The notes beneath the pieces are model-generated. The model saw only the letters and a program-made list of their open reading frames with translations. It had not been told where the DNA came from and ran no database searches. Positions 33,729 through 42,429 of a DNA stretch of 64,000 nt are shown here, one piece after another. The translations under genes and the position numbers were made by a program. Numbering within the stretch: the first letter of the stretch is position 1; each line of letters starts with the position of its first letter. Source of the stretch: AC-37 sp036389295 (GTDB lineage: Bacteria > Actinomycetota > Thermoleophilia > Solirubrobacterales > Thermoleophilaceae); NCBI GenBank assembly GCA_036389295.1, contig DASVQB010000059.1:1-64000 (forward strand), read 5' to 3'.

Positions 33729-35306
33729 GTGTACCGCCGACGCGAGCTCCTCCAGGCCAGCCTGATCGGCACGGGCGCCCTTGCGTTCGGCCTGTCGTTC
33801 TGGAGGGACGCGCTGGCGGCGCCGGCGAAGCCGGGACCCGGTCCGTACGGCCCGCTCCAGCCGGCGGACGCCAACGGGATCATGCTGCCGCAGGGCTTCA
33901 CCTCGCGCGCGATAGCCCAGGGCGGGCAGCCCGTGGCGGGCACGGGGTACCAGTGGCACGTCTTCAGCGACGGCCAGGCCACCTACCGGACCGACGACGG
34001 CGGCTTCATCCTCGTGTCGAACTCCGAGAACCCGCCGGACCTCAACGTCGACACCCCGGACGAGGTGGGCGGTGCGTCCGCGATCCGCTTCCGCGCCGAC
34101 GGCACGATCGCCGACGCCTACAGGATCCTCAGCGGCACCCGCGTCAACTGCGCCGGCGGCGCCACGCCGTGGGGCACGTGGCTCTCGTGCGAGGAGCACA
34201 CCCGCGGGCAGGTGTGGGAGTGCGACCCGACCGGGAAGGCGGCCGGGGTCGCCCGGCCGGCGATGGGGTTCTTCGAGCACGAGGCGGTGTGCGTGGACCC
34301 GGCGGGCAAGCGGGTGTACCTGTCCGAGGACAACGGCGAGGGCGGCCTCTACCGCTTCACGCCCGACAGGTATCCGGACCTCTCCGCGGGCGTCCTCGAG
34401 GTGGCGAAGGTCGGAGCGGGCGGGGTCGTCGAGTGGGCCCGGGTACCCGACCCCTCCGCGAGCTCGGCGCCCACGCGTCAGCAGGTCGAGGGCATGACCC
34501 GGTTCCAGCGCGGCGAGGGCATCTGGTTCGACGGCGGCGTCGTCTACCTATGCACCACGACCGACAGCAAGATCCACACCTACGACACGAAGACGAACCG
34601 GATGGACGTCGTCTACGACGCCGGGGCGATCGAGAACCCCCCGCTCACGCAGGTGGACAACATCACGGTCTCGCGCTCCGGCGACATCTTCGTCTGCGAG
34701 GACACGACCAACTCGTCCGATCCCGGCCTCGACATCGGGCTGATCACCACGGACGGCACGGTCACGCGGTTCCTGAAGGTCACCGGCAGCGCGCACACCG
34801 GCGCGAACGAGGCGCGCTCCGAGCTCTGCGGGGTGGTCTTCGACCCGTCGGGCGACCGCCTCCTCTTCTCCTCGCAGCGGGGATTCGTCACGGGGGTCAT
34901 CTACGAGATCACCGGTCCGTTCCGGAGCAAGCCGCCCGCGCGGCGCGGGGGGACGCACGGCTTCCGCGTCCACGTCCCGCCCCGGGTCACGACGCGCACC
35001 TTCCTCGACCGTGGGCTTCCGTTCTCGATCGTCACGAGCAAGGCGATCGACGTGTCGGCCAAGATCACGGCGGACCTGCCCTCGTCGGGCAAGAGCAGGC
35101 GGACCACGCTCGCGCACGTGAGCCGGGACATCGACGAGGAGGGCCGCTACAAGCTCCACCTGCGCCCGAAGGGCTCGACTCGATCGCGCGTCGCGCGCGA
35201 GCGCTCGTTCCGCGCCCGCGTGACGATCACGGCCACGGACGCCGCCGGGGTGCGCCGGGTGATCAAGCGCTCCGTGCGCGTCGCCCGCCGGTTCGGCACC
35301 GGCTAG
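33729..35306 (+). CDS. PhoX-like (DUF839) Tat-exported protein
   Basis: 525 residues. The N-terminus is a twin-arginine signal (YRRRELLQASLIGTGALAFG). The body is a beta-propeller of the PhoX/DUF839 type: GFILVSNSENP, CAGGATPWGTWLSCEEHT, MGFFEHEAVCVDPAGKRVYLSEDN, VDNITVSRSGDIFVCEDT, and DPSGDRLLFSSQR. PhoX enzymes are Ca/Fe alkaline phosphatases; whether all metal ligands are present cannot be judged by eye, and this is shorter than classical PhoX before its own C-terminal about 120-residue beta domain. GTG start; TATGTT lies 9 bp upstream. The stop overlaps the convergent gene by 4 bp. Confidence 0.85.
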   Translation: MYRRRELLQASLIGTGALAFGLSFWRDALAAPAKPGPGPYGPLQPADANGIMLPQGFTSRAIAQGGQPVAGTGYQWHVFSDGQATYRTDDGGFILVSNSENPPDLNVDTPDEVGGASAIRFRADGTIADAYRILSGTRVNCAGGATPWGTWLSCEEHTRGQVWECDPTGKAAGVARPAMGFFEHEAVCVDPAGKRVYLSEDNGEGGLYRFTPDRYPDLSAGVLEVAKVGAGGVVEWARVPDPSASSAPTRQQVEGMTRFQRGEGIWFDGGVVYLCTTTDSKIHTYDTKTNRMDVVYDAGAIENPPLTQVDNITVSRSGDIFVCEDTTNSSDPGLDIGLITTDGTVTRFLKVTGSAHTGANEARSELCGVVFDPSGDRLLFSSQRGFVTGVIYEITGPFRSKPPARRGGTHGFRVHVPPRVTTRTFLDRGLPFSIVTSKAIDVSAKITADLPSSGKSRRTTLAHVSRDIDEEGRYKLHLRPKGSTRSRVARERSFRARVTITATDAAGVRRVIKRSVRVARRFGTG

Positions 35307-35785
35307 CTCGTGAGGACCTGCGGCGCGGTCTCCTTGAGCTTCGTCGTGGTCCAGCGCAGCGTCCGCAGCGCGTCGGGGTGACACTCGGCGACGGTCGCGA
35401 GGAGCTCGCGGTCGCGGGCGGCCTGCGCGCCCTGCCCCAGGATCGTCCAGTCGATCGAGGCCTCGGCCGCGAGGAGATGGAGCTTGCGCATGTCGCGCAG
35501 GAGGAGGAGCCCGGGCTCCGGGCGCCGGCCGACGAGCTCGGCGCCCTTCTCCCGAACCGCCGCCAGCATGCCGCCGCCGCCCGGATCCTCGTCGTCGAGC
35601 GACTCGCCATGACGCTCCGCGTGGTCCTCGAGGGCCTTCATCCGCTCCTGCGCCTGGCTCGCGAGCGAGCGGGTCAGGTGGTACACGTCGTGGTCGACCT
35701 TGTGCCGCTCGCCGAGGTCGAGCAGCTCGCTCGCCAGCGCGGCCTCCGCGGAGTGCACGTCGCGGATCGCCATGCCCAGCTTCAC
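35303..35785 (-). CDS. Helical protein of unknown function coupled to the molybdoenzyme
   Basis: 160 residues, all-helical by eye, with four long amphipathic segments (SAEAALASELLDLGERHK, VYHLTRSLASQAQERMKALEDHAERH, LLLLRDMRKLHLLAAEASIDWTILGQ, LRTLRWTTTKLKETA). The pattern is ferritin- or bundle-like, but no clear metal-binding ExxH pair is seen. The GTG start overlaps the stop of the molybdopterin oxidoreductase gene by GTGA, so it is translationally coupled and could be a chaperone or partner subunit. No known family recognised. Confidence 0.65.
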   Translation of the reverse strand: MKLGMAIRDVHSAEAALASELLDLGERHKVDHDVYHLTRSLASQAQERMKALEDHAERHGESLDDEDPGGGGMLAAVREKGAELVGRRPEPGLLLLRDMRKLHLLAAEASIDWTILGQGAQAARDRELLATVAECHPDALRTLRWTTTKLKETAPQVLTS

Positions 35786-38277
35786 CCCTCGACCTCCTCC
35801 ATGACGAGCGCGGCCTCGCCGCCCGACGTCAGCGGGCCGATCGACCGAACCGGGGCCGACGCCGTGTTCGTCGGCGCCGGGGCGGCCTGCCCGCCGCCGG
35901 ACTCCAGCTTCGTCACGCGCGCGGCGGCCGACTTGAAGAGCGGCTGCTTCGAGGCCGGGTCCCACTGCGTGATCGTCAGCTCGTTCGCGGCGCGCGCCCC
36001 CTCGGCGCTCGCGTCGTCCCACCACCCGTAGTGGAACGGGACGAAGACGACGCCCGGCCGGACGCCGCCGATGCGGGCGCGCGCGCGGATCGCGCCGCGC
36101 GGAGTCGCCACCTCGACCAGGTCTCCCTCCGTCACGTCCAGCTCGGCGGCGTCGCTCTCCGACAGCTCCGCCCAGACCTCCGGCGCGGCAGCCTGTAGCT
36201 GAGGCGCGCGGGCGGTCTTGGTGCGGGTGTGGAAGTGGAACACGGTCCGGCCGGTGTTGAGCAGCAGCGGGTAGTCGTCGTTCGGCGGCTCGGACGGCGG
36301 CAGGTACTCCGCCGCCTTGAGGATCGCCTTCGCGTCGGGGTTGAGCGCGCGGTACTCGGTCTCCTCGTGCAGCGCCCCCGTCACGAGGTCCTTGCCCCAC
36401 TCCTCGCAGTAGTCGGGATCGCTGAAGAACTGCCCGTCGGCGTAGAGGCGCTCCGTCCCCTCCGGCCGCTCCTCCGGTGCCGGCCACTGGATGCCGGACC
36501 CGCCGCGCAGCGAGTCGTAGGTGATGCCCGTGTAGTCGCAGGGGCGCCCGCGCGAGCATTCCTTCCACGCCTCGAATGCGGACTCGGGATCGTCCCACTT
36601 GACGAGCGGCGCGCCGTCCCGGTCCTTCAGGCCCATGCGGCGCGCGTAGTCGAGCAGGATGTCGAGGTCGCTGCGGGCCTCGCCCGGCGGCTCCACGGCC
36701 CTGTCGGATATGTGCACGGTCCGGTCGGCGTTCGTGAACGTCCCGGTCTTCTCGCCCCAGGTCGCGGCGGGCAGCACGACGTCCGCGAGCCGAGCCGTCT
36801 CGGTCATGAAGATGTCCTGCACCACGAGGAAGAGCCGGTCCTGCTCGAGCACCGATCGCACGCGCGCGGCCTCCGGCAGCGACACGGCGGGGTTCGTGCA
36901 CGTGACCCAGAGGAAGCCGATCGAGCCCTCCTCCATGTAGCGGAGCATCTGCATCACGTGCGTCGGCGGCCCGTAGTGCGGGATCTGGAGCGGATCGACG
37001 TTCCAGATCGCGGCCAGCTCCTCGACGTGCTCGTCGTTCTGCCAGTTGCGGAAGGCGGCGAAGTCCCCGTTGGCGCCGCACTCGCGCGTGTTCTGGGCCG
37101 TCGGCTGGCCGTTCATCTGGAGGACCCCGGCGCCCGGCCGGCCGAGCATGCCGCGCAGGAGGTTCACGTTGTTCACCTGAACGGAGGCCGCAGTCGCCTG
37201 GTGCGACTGGTAGAAGCCCTGGAGGACCGTCGAGAGCAGGGCCTCGGCCTCGCCGATCGTGCGCGCCGCGTCGCGGATCACGCCGGCGGAGACCCCGCAG
37301 ATCTCCGCGGCCCATTCCGGCGTGCAGTCGCGCGTCTGCCTCTCGAGCTCCTCGTATCCGACCGTGTGGCGCTCCACGTAGTCGTGGTCGACCCAGTCGT
37401 TCGCGATCAGCTCGTGGATGAGCGCGTTCATCAGCGCGAGGTTGGTCCCGTTGCGAACCGGGACGTGGACGTCGGCCTCGCGCGCGACGGGCGTGGCCCG
37501 CGGGTCGACGGCGATCAGCCGCGGCGGGTCGGGGCCCGCGCGCCGGTCGAGGATCCGCGCCCAGGTGACGGACTGCGTCTCGGCCATGTTGTGCCCGTAG
37601 AGCGCGATCGTGTCGGCGTGGTCGACGTCGCTGTAGCTGCCGGGCTGCCCGTCGCAGCCGAACGTCTCCTTGAGGGCCTCGTCGGCCGTCGCGGTGCAGA
37701 GGCGGGTGTTCCCGTCGAGGTGGTTGGTGCCGATCCCGGCCCGCACGATCACGCCGAGCGTGTAGTACTCCTCGAGGAAGAGCTGCCCCGTCGTGTAGAA
37801 CGAGAGCGCACCCGGCCCCTGCTCGTCGAGGAGCTGCCTCGAGCGCTCGACCACCGCGTTCATCGCGGTGTCCCAGTCCGTCTCGACGAGCTGGCCGTCG
37901 GTGCGGATCATCGGGCGCGTGAGCCGGTCGGGCGAGTTGTTGGCCTGCCAGCCGTAGAGGTCCTTGGGGTCGAGCCGTCCGTGGTTCACGCGATCCTCGG
38001 CGCGGCCCCGCACCCCGACGATGCGGCCGTCCTTCACCGCGATGTCGATCGCGTCGCCGTTCGAGTGGAGGATCGACGCGGACTGCACCCACTCGTCGAC
38101 GTCGTCGGGGGCGATGCCGGCCTCGAGGAACGTGTCGACCCGGGTCGGCCACGTTCCCCCGCGGGCGAACGGGGTGCGCGTCCCCCACGGCTCGGCGATC
38201 CGGTCGACCGTGCTCACCGGCGGCTCGTCAGGCGCGCCATGCGCGCCTGCTACCCGGCGGCGCGCGTGCGAAAACAC
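35782..38277 (-). CDS. Molybdopterin oxidoreductase lacking the N-terminal Fe-S site
   Basis: 831 residues of the DMSO-reductase family (NapA/Nas/FdhF type). All domains appear: WQANNSPDRLTRPMIR, the Mo-ligand Cys194 in NTRLCTATADEAL, LYGHNMAETQ, LIAVDPRATP, the PGAGVLQMNGQPTAQNTRECG loop, TWGEKTGTFTNADR, and the C-terminal molybdopterin-binding domain (LLLNTGRTVFHFHTRTKT). The CxxCxxxC plus Cys of the [4Fe-4S] site are replaced by Ser68, His71, Asp75 and Asp103 at the same spacing, so no standard cluster can form. Start: ATG/GTG near 38277 or GTG 38217; neither has a strong site. The partner gene follows by 4-bp overlap. Reaction unknown; not a typical nitrate reductase. Confidence 0.87.
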   Translation of the reverse strand: MFSHARRRVAGAHGAPDEPPVSTVDRIAEPWGTRTPFARGGTWPTRVDTFLEAGIAPDDVDEWVQSASILHSNGDAIDIAVKDGRIVGVRGRAEDRVNHGRLDPKDLYGWQANNSPDRLTRPMIRTDGQLVETDWDTAMNAVVERSRQLLDEQGPGALSFYTTGQLFLEEYYTLGVIVRAGIGTNHLDGNTRLCTATADEALKETFGCDGQPGSYSDVDHADTIALYGHNMAETQSVTWARILDRRAGPDPPRLIAVDPRATPVAREADVHVPVRNGTNLALMNALIHELIANDWVDHDYVERHTVGYEELERQTRDCTPEWAAEICGVSAGVIRDAARTIGEAEALLSTVLQGFYQSHQATAASVQVNNVNLLRGMLGRPGAGVLQMNGQPTAQNTRECGANGDFAAFRNWQNDEHVEELAAIWNVDPLQIPHYGPPTHVMQMLRYMEEGSIGFLWVTCTNPAVSLPEAARVRSVLEQDRLFLVVQDIFMTETARLADVVLPAATWGEKTGTFTNADRTVHISDRAVEPPGEARSDLDILLDYARRMGLKDRDGAPLVKWDDPESAFEAWKECSRGRPCDYTGITYDSLRGGSGIQWPAPEERPEGTERLYADGQFFSDPDYCEEWGKDLVTGALHEETEYRALNPDAKAILKAAEYLPPSEPPNDDYPLLLNTGRTVFHFHTRTKTARAPQLQAAAPEVWAELSESDAAELDVTEGDLVEVATPRGAIRARARIGGVRPGVVFVPFHYGWWDDASAEGARAANELTITQWDPASKQPLFKSAAARVTKLESGGGQAAPAPTNTASAPVRSIGPLTSGGEAALVMEEVEG

Positions 38278-38311
38278 GGGAGGCCGCGGCAGGGATCCAG
38301 GCCACTTCCTG

Positions 38312-38317
38312 TACCCT
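38312..38317 (+). promoter_or_regulatory. Candidate -10 box of a leaderless promoter
   Basis: TACCCT, 7 nt before the GTG at 38325 and preceded by cctg, in the same arrangement as the paralogous gene at 9263. Confidence 0.4.
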
Positions 38318-38324
38318 CCCCGAG

Positions 38325-39026
38325 GTGCTTGCGGGGGGCGGCACGCGGTTGCGCCTCGGCCTGGTCCTGACGGCCTGCCTGGCTGCGTGCGCGCTCGCCC
38401 CGGGGGTCTCGTCGGCGGCGACGGTCAGCTACTCCGCCGAATGCTGCTTCTTCCCGCCGAGCGTGTCGATCGACAGCGACCCGGGTGAGGGCACCCGGCT
38501 GGTGGTCGAGGCGCTCGGGGGCCAGCCGGGCTCGATCGGGGCGACCCAGGTCGTGGTCACGAGCGAGGCCGGGTCGCTGCGGGCGCTCGGCTGCACCTCG
38601 CTCGGCCCGAACGCCGTCACCTGCGGCGACCCCGCGAGCCTCGCCGGGATAAAGGTCCTGATCTTCAACCTGTCCTCGGGCACCACCAGGGTCGTCGTCA
38701 CTCCTGACTCCGCCCCCCTCTACCAGACCTACCGCACGGGCCCCGGGAACGACGTGATATCCACCGGGCCGTTCGCCGGCAGCCCGCGCTACAAGTCCGG
38801 GTGGCTGGGCTCGTCGCTCGGTGCGGGCCGTGACAGGATCGAGTGGGGACCGCGCCCGGCCGGCGGCGAGCCGTTCAGCGTGTGGCTCGAGGACGGCGAC
38901 GACACGGCGATCGCGGGCGACGCCTCCACGAACTACCTCGACTGCGGCACCGGCCGCGACCGGGTGGTCGCCGCCGAGCAGACCGAGGCCGTGGACTGCG
39001 AGCGCCGCGTGTCGTCCGCCCCGTAG
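38325..39026 (+). CDS. Secreted protein of unknown function, GND-family paralogue B
   Basis: 233 residues. A signal peptide (LAGGGTRLRLGLVLTACLAACALAPG, cleavage after SAA) aligns from the first residues with the paralogue at 9263. Shared blocks: TQVVVTSEAGSLRALGC, GPGNDVISTGPFAGSPRYK, GRDRIEWGPRP, VWLEDGDDTAIAGD and CGTGRDRVV. Four Cys sit in similar places. No catalytic signature. The GTG start is supported by the paralogue. The next gene begins 9 bp after the stop and might be co-transcribed. Confidence 0.72.
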   Translation: MLAGGGTRLRLGLVLTACLAACALAPGVSSAATVSYSAECCFFPPSVSIDSDPGEGTRLVVEALGGQPGSIGATQVVVTSEAGSLRALGCTSLGPNAVTCGDPASLAGIKVLIFNLSSGTTRVVVTPDSAPLYQTYRTGPGNDVISTGPFAGSPRYKSGWLGSSLGAGRDRIEWGPRPAGGEPFSVWLEDGDDTAIAGDASTNYLDCGTGRDRVVAAEQTEAVDCERRVSSAP

Positions 39027-39035
39027 CGCCTCGCC

Positions 39036-39614
39036 GTGGCGGCAAGGATCGCGCCGGGCACGAGGGCCGAGACGGGGCTCGTCAACGCCTTGATCGCGCA
39101 GGGGATCGGGCTGGTCGCGGGCACCCGGGGGCCGCCCGCGCTGTTCACCACGCTCGGGCGCCATCGCCGGCTGTTCCGGCCGTGGCTGCGATTCGCGCGG
39201 TCGCTGATGGCCGGCGGTGCGCTGCCGCGGGCGGACGGGGAGCTCGTGATCCTGCGCGTGGCCGTGCTCTGCGGGAGCGCGTACGAGTGGGCGCACCACG
39301 AGCGGATCGCGCCGCGCGCCGGACTGGACGAGGCGGCCGTCGCCCGCGTGCACGACGGCGCCGACGCACCGGGTTGGAGTGCGCGACAGGCGGCGATCAT
39401 CCGCGCCGTCGACGAGCTGCACGCCACCCGGACCCTCGGCGACGCGAGCTGGGACGCCCTGCGCGCCGCCGGTCTCGGCGAGACGGAGCTCATCGAGCTC
39501 CCGATGCTCGCCGGGCACTACGAGATGCTCGCCATGACGCTCAACGCGCTGCGCGTTCCCGCCGACCGCTTCACGCGTCGCGGCGCGACGGGCGTGCTCC
39601 AGCGCCGGCGCTGA
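39036..39614 (+). CDS. Carboxymuconolactone decarboxylase-family (AhpD-like) protein
   Basis: 192 residues, all-helical CMD fold. The key block is ELVILRVAVLCGSAYEWAHHERIA, with a Cys and the paired His of the alkylhydroperoxidase-like active site, although only one Cys of a CxxC pair is visible. A second conserved part is IELPMLAGHYEMLAMTLNALRVP. Such proteins act as peroxidase partners or decarboxylases; the exact reaction is unclear. GTG start. The 3' end overlaps the convergent SDR gene by 44 bp. Confidence 0.85.
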   Translation: MAARIAPGTRAETGLVNALIAQGIGLVAGTRGPPALFTTLGRHRRLFRPWLRFARSLMAGGALPRADGELVILRVAVLCGSAYEWAHHERIAPRAGLDEAAVARVHDGADAPGWSARQAAIIRAVDELHATRTLGDASWDALRAAGLGETELIELPMLAGHYEMLAMTLNALRVPADRFTRRGATGVLQRRR

Positions 39615-40485
39615 CCGGCATACGCCGCTCGAGCTCCGCCACGAGACGGTCGTTGGCCACGCGCATCGCCAGCCGGTACGCGGGCGGAGCCCACCGCTCG
39701 AGCAGGTGCAGGGCGCGTATGTCGCCGGAGGTGTACACGAGGTAGCGGTTGCGCACCACGCCGTCGAGGATCCGCTCGGCGACCTGCTCTGGCCTCTGCG
39801 CATGGCGGCGGAAGCGATCCGGCCACGGGCTCGCGTCCAGCGCCGCGCGATCGACGCCGGCGATGTCGAGCCTTCCGACCATCGGCGTGTCGACCCCGCC
39901 GGGACACACCAGGGTCACGCCTATGCCGTGGCGGCGCAGGTCGAACCTCAGCACCTCGGAGACCCCGCGAAGCCCGAACTTGGCGGCGCTGTAGGGCGCG
40001 TGCCACGGGAGGCCGAGGAGCCCGGCCGCCGACGAGACGTTGACGAGCTGGCCGCCGCGTCCGGCGCGCACCATCTCCGGCACGAAGCTCTCGATCACGT
40101 GAACCGGCCCGAGGAGGTCGACGTCGATGGTCCGCCGCCACTGCTCGTGGGTCAACCGCTCGACCGCCCCCCAGGTCGAGATGCCCGCGACGTTCACGAC
40201 GACGTCGACGCTGCCGTGCGCCCCGTGGACGTCGCCGGCGAACGCCCGCACGGCCTCGAACTCGGCGATGTCGAGCGCGGCGTGCGCCGCCGTGGCGGCG
40301 TCGCCGAGCTCACGGGCCACGGCGGCGAGCCCGTCCTCGTCCACGTCCGTGAGGACGAGCCGGGCCCCCGCGCGCCCGGCCGCGAGCGCGGTGGCGCGCC
40401 CGATCCCGCCGGCGGCCCCCGTGACGAGGCACAGCCGGCCCTCGAGGGACGGTACGGGCGGACGACCGCGCAGCACGGGGGTCAT
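39571..40485 (-). CDS. Short-chain dehydrogenase/reductase
   Basis: 304 residues, a classical SDR. Cofactor loop TGAAGGIGRA, DVDE (NADP/NAD selection), NVAGIS, the catalytic Ser in VNVSSAAG, and YSAAK with the catalytic Tyr-Lys. A longer C-terminus (YLVYTSGDIRALHLLERWAPPAYRLAMRVANDR) is shared with membrane-associated SDRs that act on lipids or retinol-like substrates. ATG 40485 is chosen; an earlier start would run into the divergent AKR gene at 40503. Substrate unknown. Confidence 0.88.
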   Translation of the reverse strand: MTPVLRGRPPVPSLEGRLCLVTGAAGGIGRATALAAGRAGARLVLTDVDEDGLAAVARELGDAATAAHAALDIAEFEAVRAFAGDVHGAHGSVDVVVNVAGISTWGAVERLTHEQWRRTIDVDLLGPVHVIESFVPEMVRAGRGGQLVNVSSAAGLLGLPWHAPYSAAKFGLRGVSEVLRFDLRRHGIGVTLVCPGGVDTPMVGRLDIAGVDRAALDASPWPDRFRRHAQRPEQVAERILDGVVRNRYLVYTSGDIRALHLLERWAPPAYRLAMRVANDRLVAELERRMPVSAGAGARPSRRDA

Positions 40486-40502
40486 CCCGTCATCATGCCG
40501 GT

Positions 40503-41276
40503 GTGACGCGCGCGGCAACGGTCACCCTCGGCCACACGCCTCTCGGCCGGATCGGGCTGGGGACGAATCGCCTCGAGAACACGCCCGGCAACGTCGCGTT
40601 CGTCCGCGAGGCGGTCGCCGCCGGCGTGGGCATGATCGACACCGCGCACATCTACGCGGACGGAGAGAGCGAGGCGACGATCGGCGCCGCCCTCTCCGCG
40701 CCGCCCGACGGCTGCGTGGTGGCGACCAAGGGCGGCTACGGGGCGGGGAACGGCCGCCCCGAGGTGCTCGGCGCCCAGATCGAGGAGAGCCTCCGCCGGT
40801 TGCGGACCGACTGCATCGGCCTCTACTACCTGCACAAGCCCGATCCCGAGACGCCGCTCGAGGAGAGCCTCGGGACCATCGAGGAGTACAGGGACCGGGG
40901 AGCCATCCGGTACGTCGGCGTCTCGAACGTGTCGGTGGAGCAGGTCGAGAGGGCGAGACGGGTCGTCCCGATCGCCGCCGTCCAGAACCACTACAACCTC
41001 TCCGAGCGCGCACACGAGGACGTCGTCGACTACTGCGCCGCCAACGGCATCGTGTTCGCTCCGTACTTCCCGCTGCGGGCCGGCGGCGGTCCCGCGGCGG
41101 CCGAGATCGCCGAGCGCCGCGGCGCGACCCCCGCGCAGGCGGCGCTCGCATGGCTGCTCCGGCGGTCGCCGACGACGCTGCCCATCCCCGGCACACTGTC
41201 GCTCGAGCACCTGAGGGAGAACCTGGCCGCGGCCGACGTCGAGCTGACCGACGAGGATTTCGAGGCGCTTCGCTAG
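40503..41276 (+). CDS. Aldo/keto reductase
   Basis: 257-residue TIM-barrel NADPH-dependent reductase. The catalytic tetrad is visible: Asp in MIDTAHIYADGESE, Tyr in the same segment, Lys in VVATKGGYG, His in LYYLHKPDP. Cofactor-binding C-terminal pieces: IRYVGVSNVSVEQ, PIPGTLSLEHLRENLAA. Start GTG; no strong ribosome-binding site. It diverges from the SDR gene at 18 bp. Substrate unknown. It is shorter than the usual about 280-330 residues but appears complete. Confidence 0.88.
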   Translation: MTRAATVTLGHTPLGRIGLGTNRLENTPGNVAFVREAVAAGVGMIDTAHIYADGESEATIGAALSAPPDGCVVATKGGYGAGNGRPEVLGAQIEESLRRLRTDCIGLYYLHKPDPETPLEESLGTIEEYRDRGAIRYVGVSNVSVEQVERARRVVPIAAVQNHYNLSERAHEDVVDYCAANGIVFAPYFPLRAGGGPAAAEIAERRGATPAQAALAWLLRRSPTTLPIPGTLSLEHLRENLAAADVELTDEDFEALR

Positions 41277-41331
41277 GGCGCGCGGCAACCCCGCCGCATG
41301 CGACGCCCCGCCTCCACGTACGCTCTCGCCG

Positions 41332-42390
41332 ATGCCCGAAGCGACGATCGTCGACGCCGGCGGGCGCGACCTGCGGGTGTCCAGCCCCGAGCGCGTGATC
41401 TTCCCGGCCACCGAGCGCTCGCCGGCCGTTACCAAGCTCGACGTCGTCGAGTACTACCTGGCCGTCGGCGACGGCATCATGCGCGCGCTCGCCCGGCGGC
41501 CGACGACGCTCGAGCGCTGGCCGAAGGGGGTGCAGCCGGGCTTCGTCCTCTCGACGCGGGAGAAGGGCGGCGGCGACGCGTTCTTCCAGAAGCGCATCCC
41601 GCGCGGAGCGCCGGACTACGTGCAGACGGCGCGGATCCAGTTCCCGTCGGGCCGGCACGCCGACGAGATCTGCCCCACCGAGGTGGCGGTCGTCGGCTGG
41701 GCGGCGCAGATGGGCACGATCACGTTCCATCCGTGGCCGGTCCGCAGCGACGACGTCGACCACCCCGACGAGCTCCGGCTGGACCTCGACCCCCAGCCGG
41801 GGACCGACTTCGCCGACGCCGTGCGCGTGGCCGCCGAGGCGCGAGCGCTCCTGGACGAGCTCGGCTACGCCGGCTTTCCGAAGACCTCCGGAGGCCGGGG
41901 CGTCCACGTGTACGTCCGGATCGAGCCGCGATGGATCTTCACCGAGGTGCGCCACGCCGCGATCGCGTTCGGACGCGAGCTCGAGCGGCGGCTGCCCGGC
42001 CAGGTCACGACGAAGTGGTGGAAGGAGGAGCGCGGCGAGCGCATCTTCGTCGACTACAACCAGAACGCGCGCGATCGCACGATCGCCTCGGCCTACAGCG
42101 TGCGGCCGAAGCCCGGAGCGCCCGTCTCCGCGCCCGTGACGTGGGACGAGCTGGCGGACGTCGCGCCCGAGGACCTCACCGTCGCGACGATGCCCGCCCG
42201 CTTCGCCGAGGTCGGAGACCGCCACGCCGCGATCGACGACGTCGCGCACTCGCTCGAGCCGCTGCTGGAGATGTACGAGCGGGACGAGGCCGGGGGCGAG
42301 GGCGACATGCCCTACCCGCCCGACTACCCGAAGATGCCGGGCGAGCCGAAGCGCGTGCAGCCGTCGCGGGACCGAGACCGGCCGCGATGA
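41332..42390 (+). CDS. Stand-alone LigD-type primase-polymerase
   Basis: 352 residues of the archaeo-eukaryotic primase superfamily (LigD polymerase domain), used in non-homologous end joining and gap repair. Seen: the start SPERVIFPATERSPAVTKLDVVEYY, FFQKRIPRGAPDYVQT, the catalytic LRLDLDPQPG motif (metal-binding Asp pair), KTSGGRGVHVY, and IFVDYNQNARDRTIASAYSVRP. No ligase or nuclease domain is fused and no Ku gene lies in the window. An exonuclease III gene lies convergently downstream. ATG start with no strong site. Confidence 0.9.
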   Translation: MPEATIVDAGGRDLRVSSPERVIFPATERSPAVTKLDVVEYYLAVGDGIMRALARRPTTLERWPKGVQPGFVLSTREKGGGDAFFQKRIPRGAPDYVQTARIQFPSGRHADEICPTEVAVVGWAAQMGTITFHPWPVRSDDVDHPDELRLDLDPQPGTDFADAVRVAAEARALLDELGYAGFPKTSGGRGVHVYVRIEPRWIFTEVRHAAIAFGRELERRLPGQVTTKWWKEERGERIFVDYNQNARDRTIASAYSVRPKPGAPVSAPVTWDELADVAPEDLTVATMPARFAEVGDRHAAIDDVAHSLEPLLEMYERDEAGGEGDMPYPPDYPKMPGEPKRVQPSRDRDRPR

Positions 42391-42407
42391 GGCCGGCGGC
42401 GCCGGCC
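42391..42407. terminator. Bidirectional hairpin between convergent genes
   Basis: GGCCGGC-ggc-GCCGGCC forms a perfect 7-bp stem directly after the stop of the polymerase gene and about 22 bp from the end of the convergent exonuclease III gene. No T-tract, as usual in very GC-rich genomes. Confidence 0.5.
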
Positions 42408-42429
42408 CCGACGACGCCGGCGGCGCGGG

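Noticed and set aside
36229..38370. A 713-codon frame antisense to the molybdopterin oxidoreductase
   Set aside because: Composition is biased (Val/Arg/Asp/Leu runs), with no domains; it is a GC-driven shadow of a clear gene.
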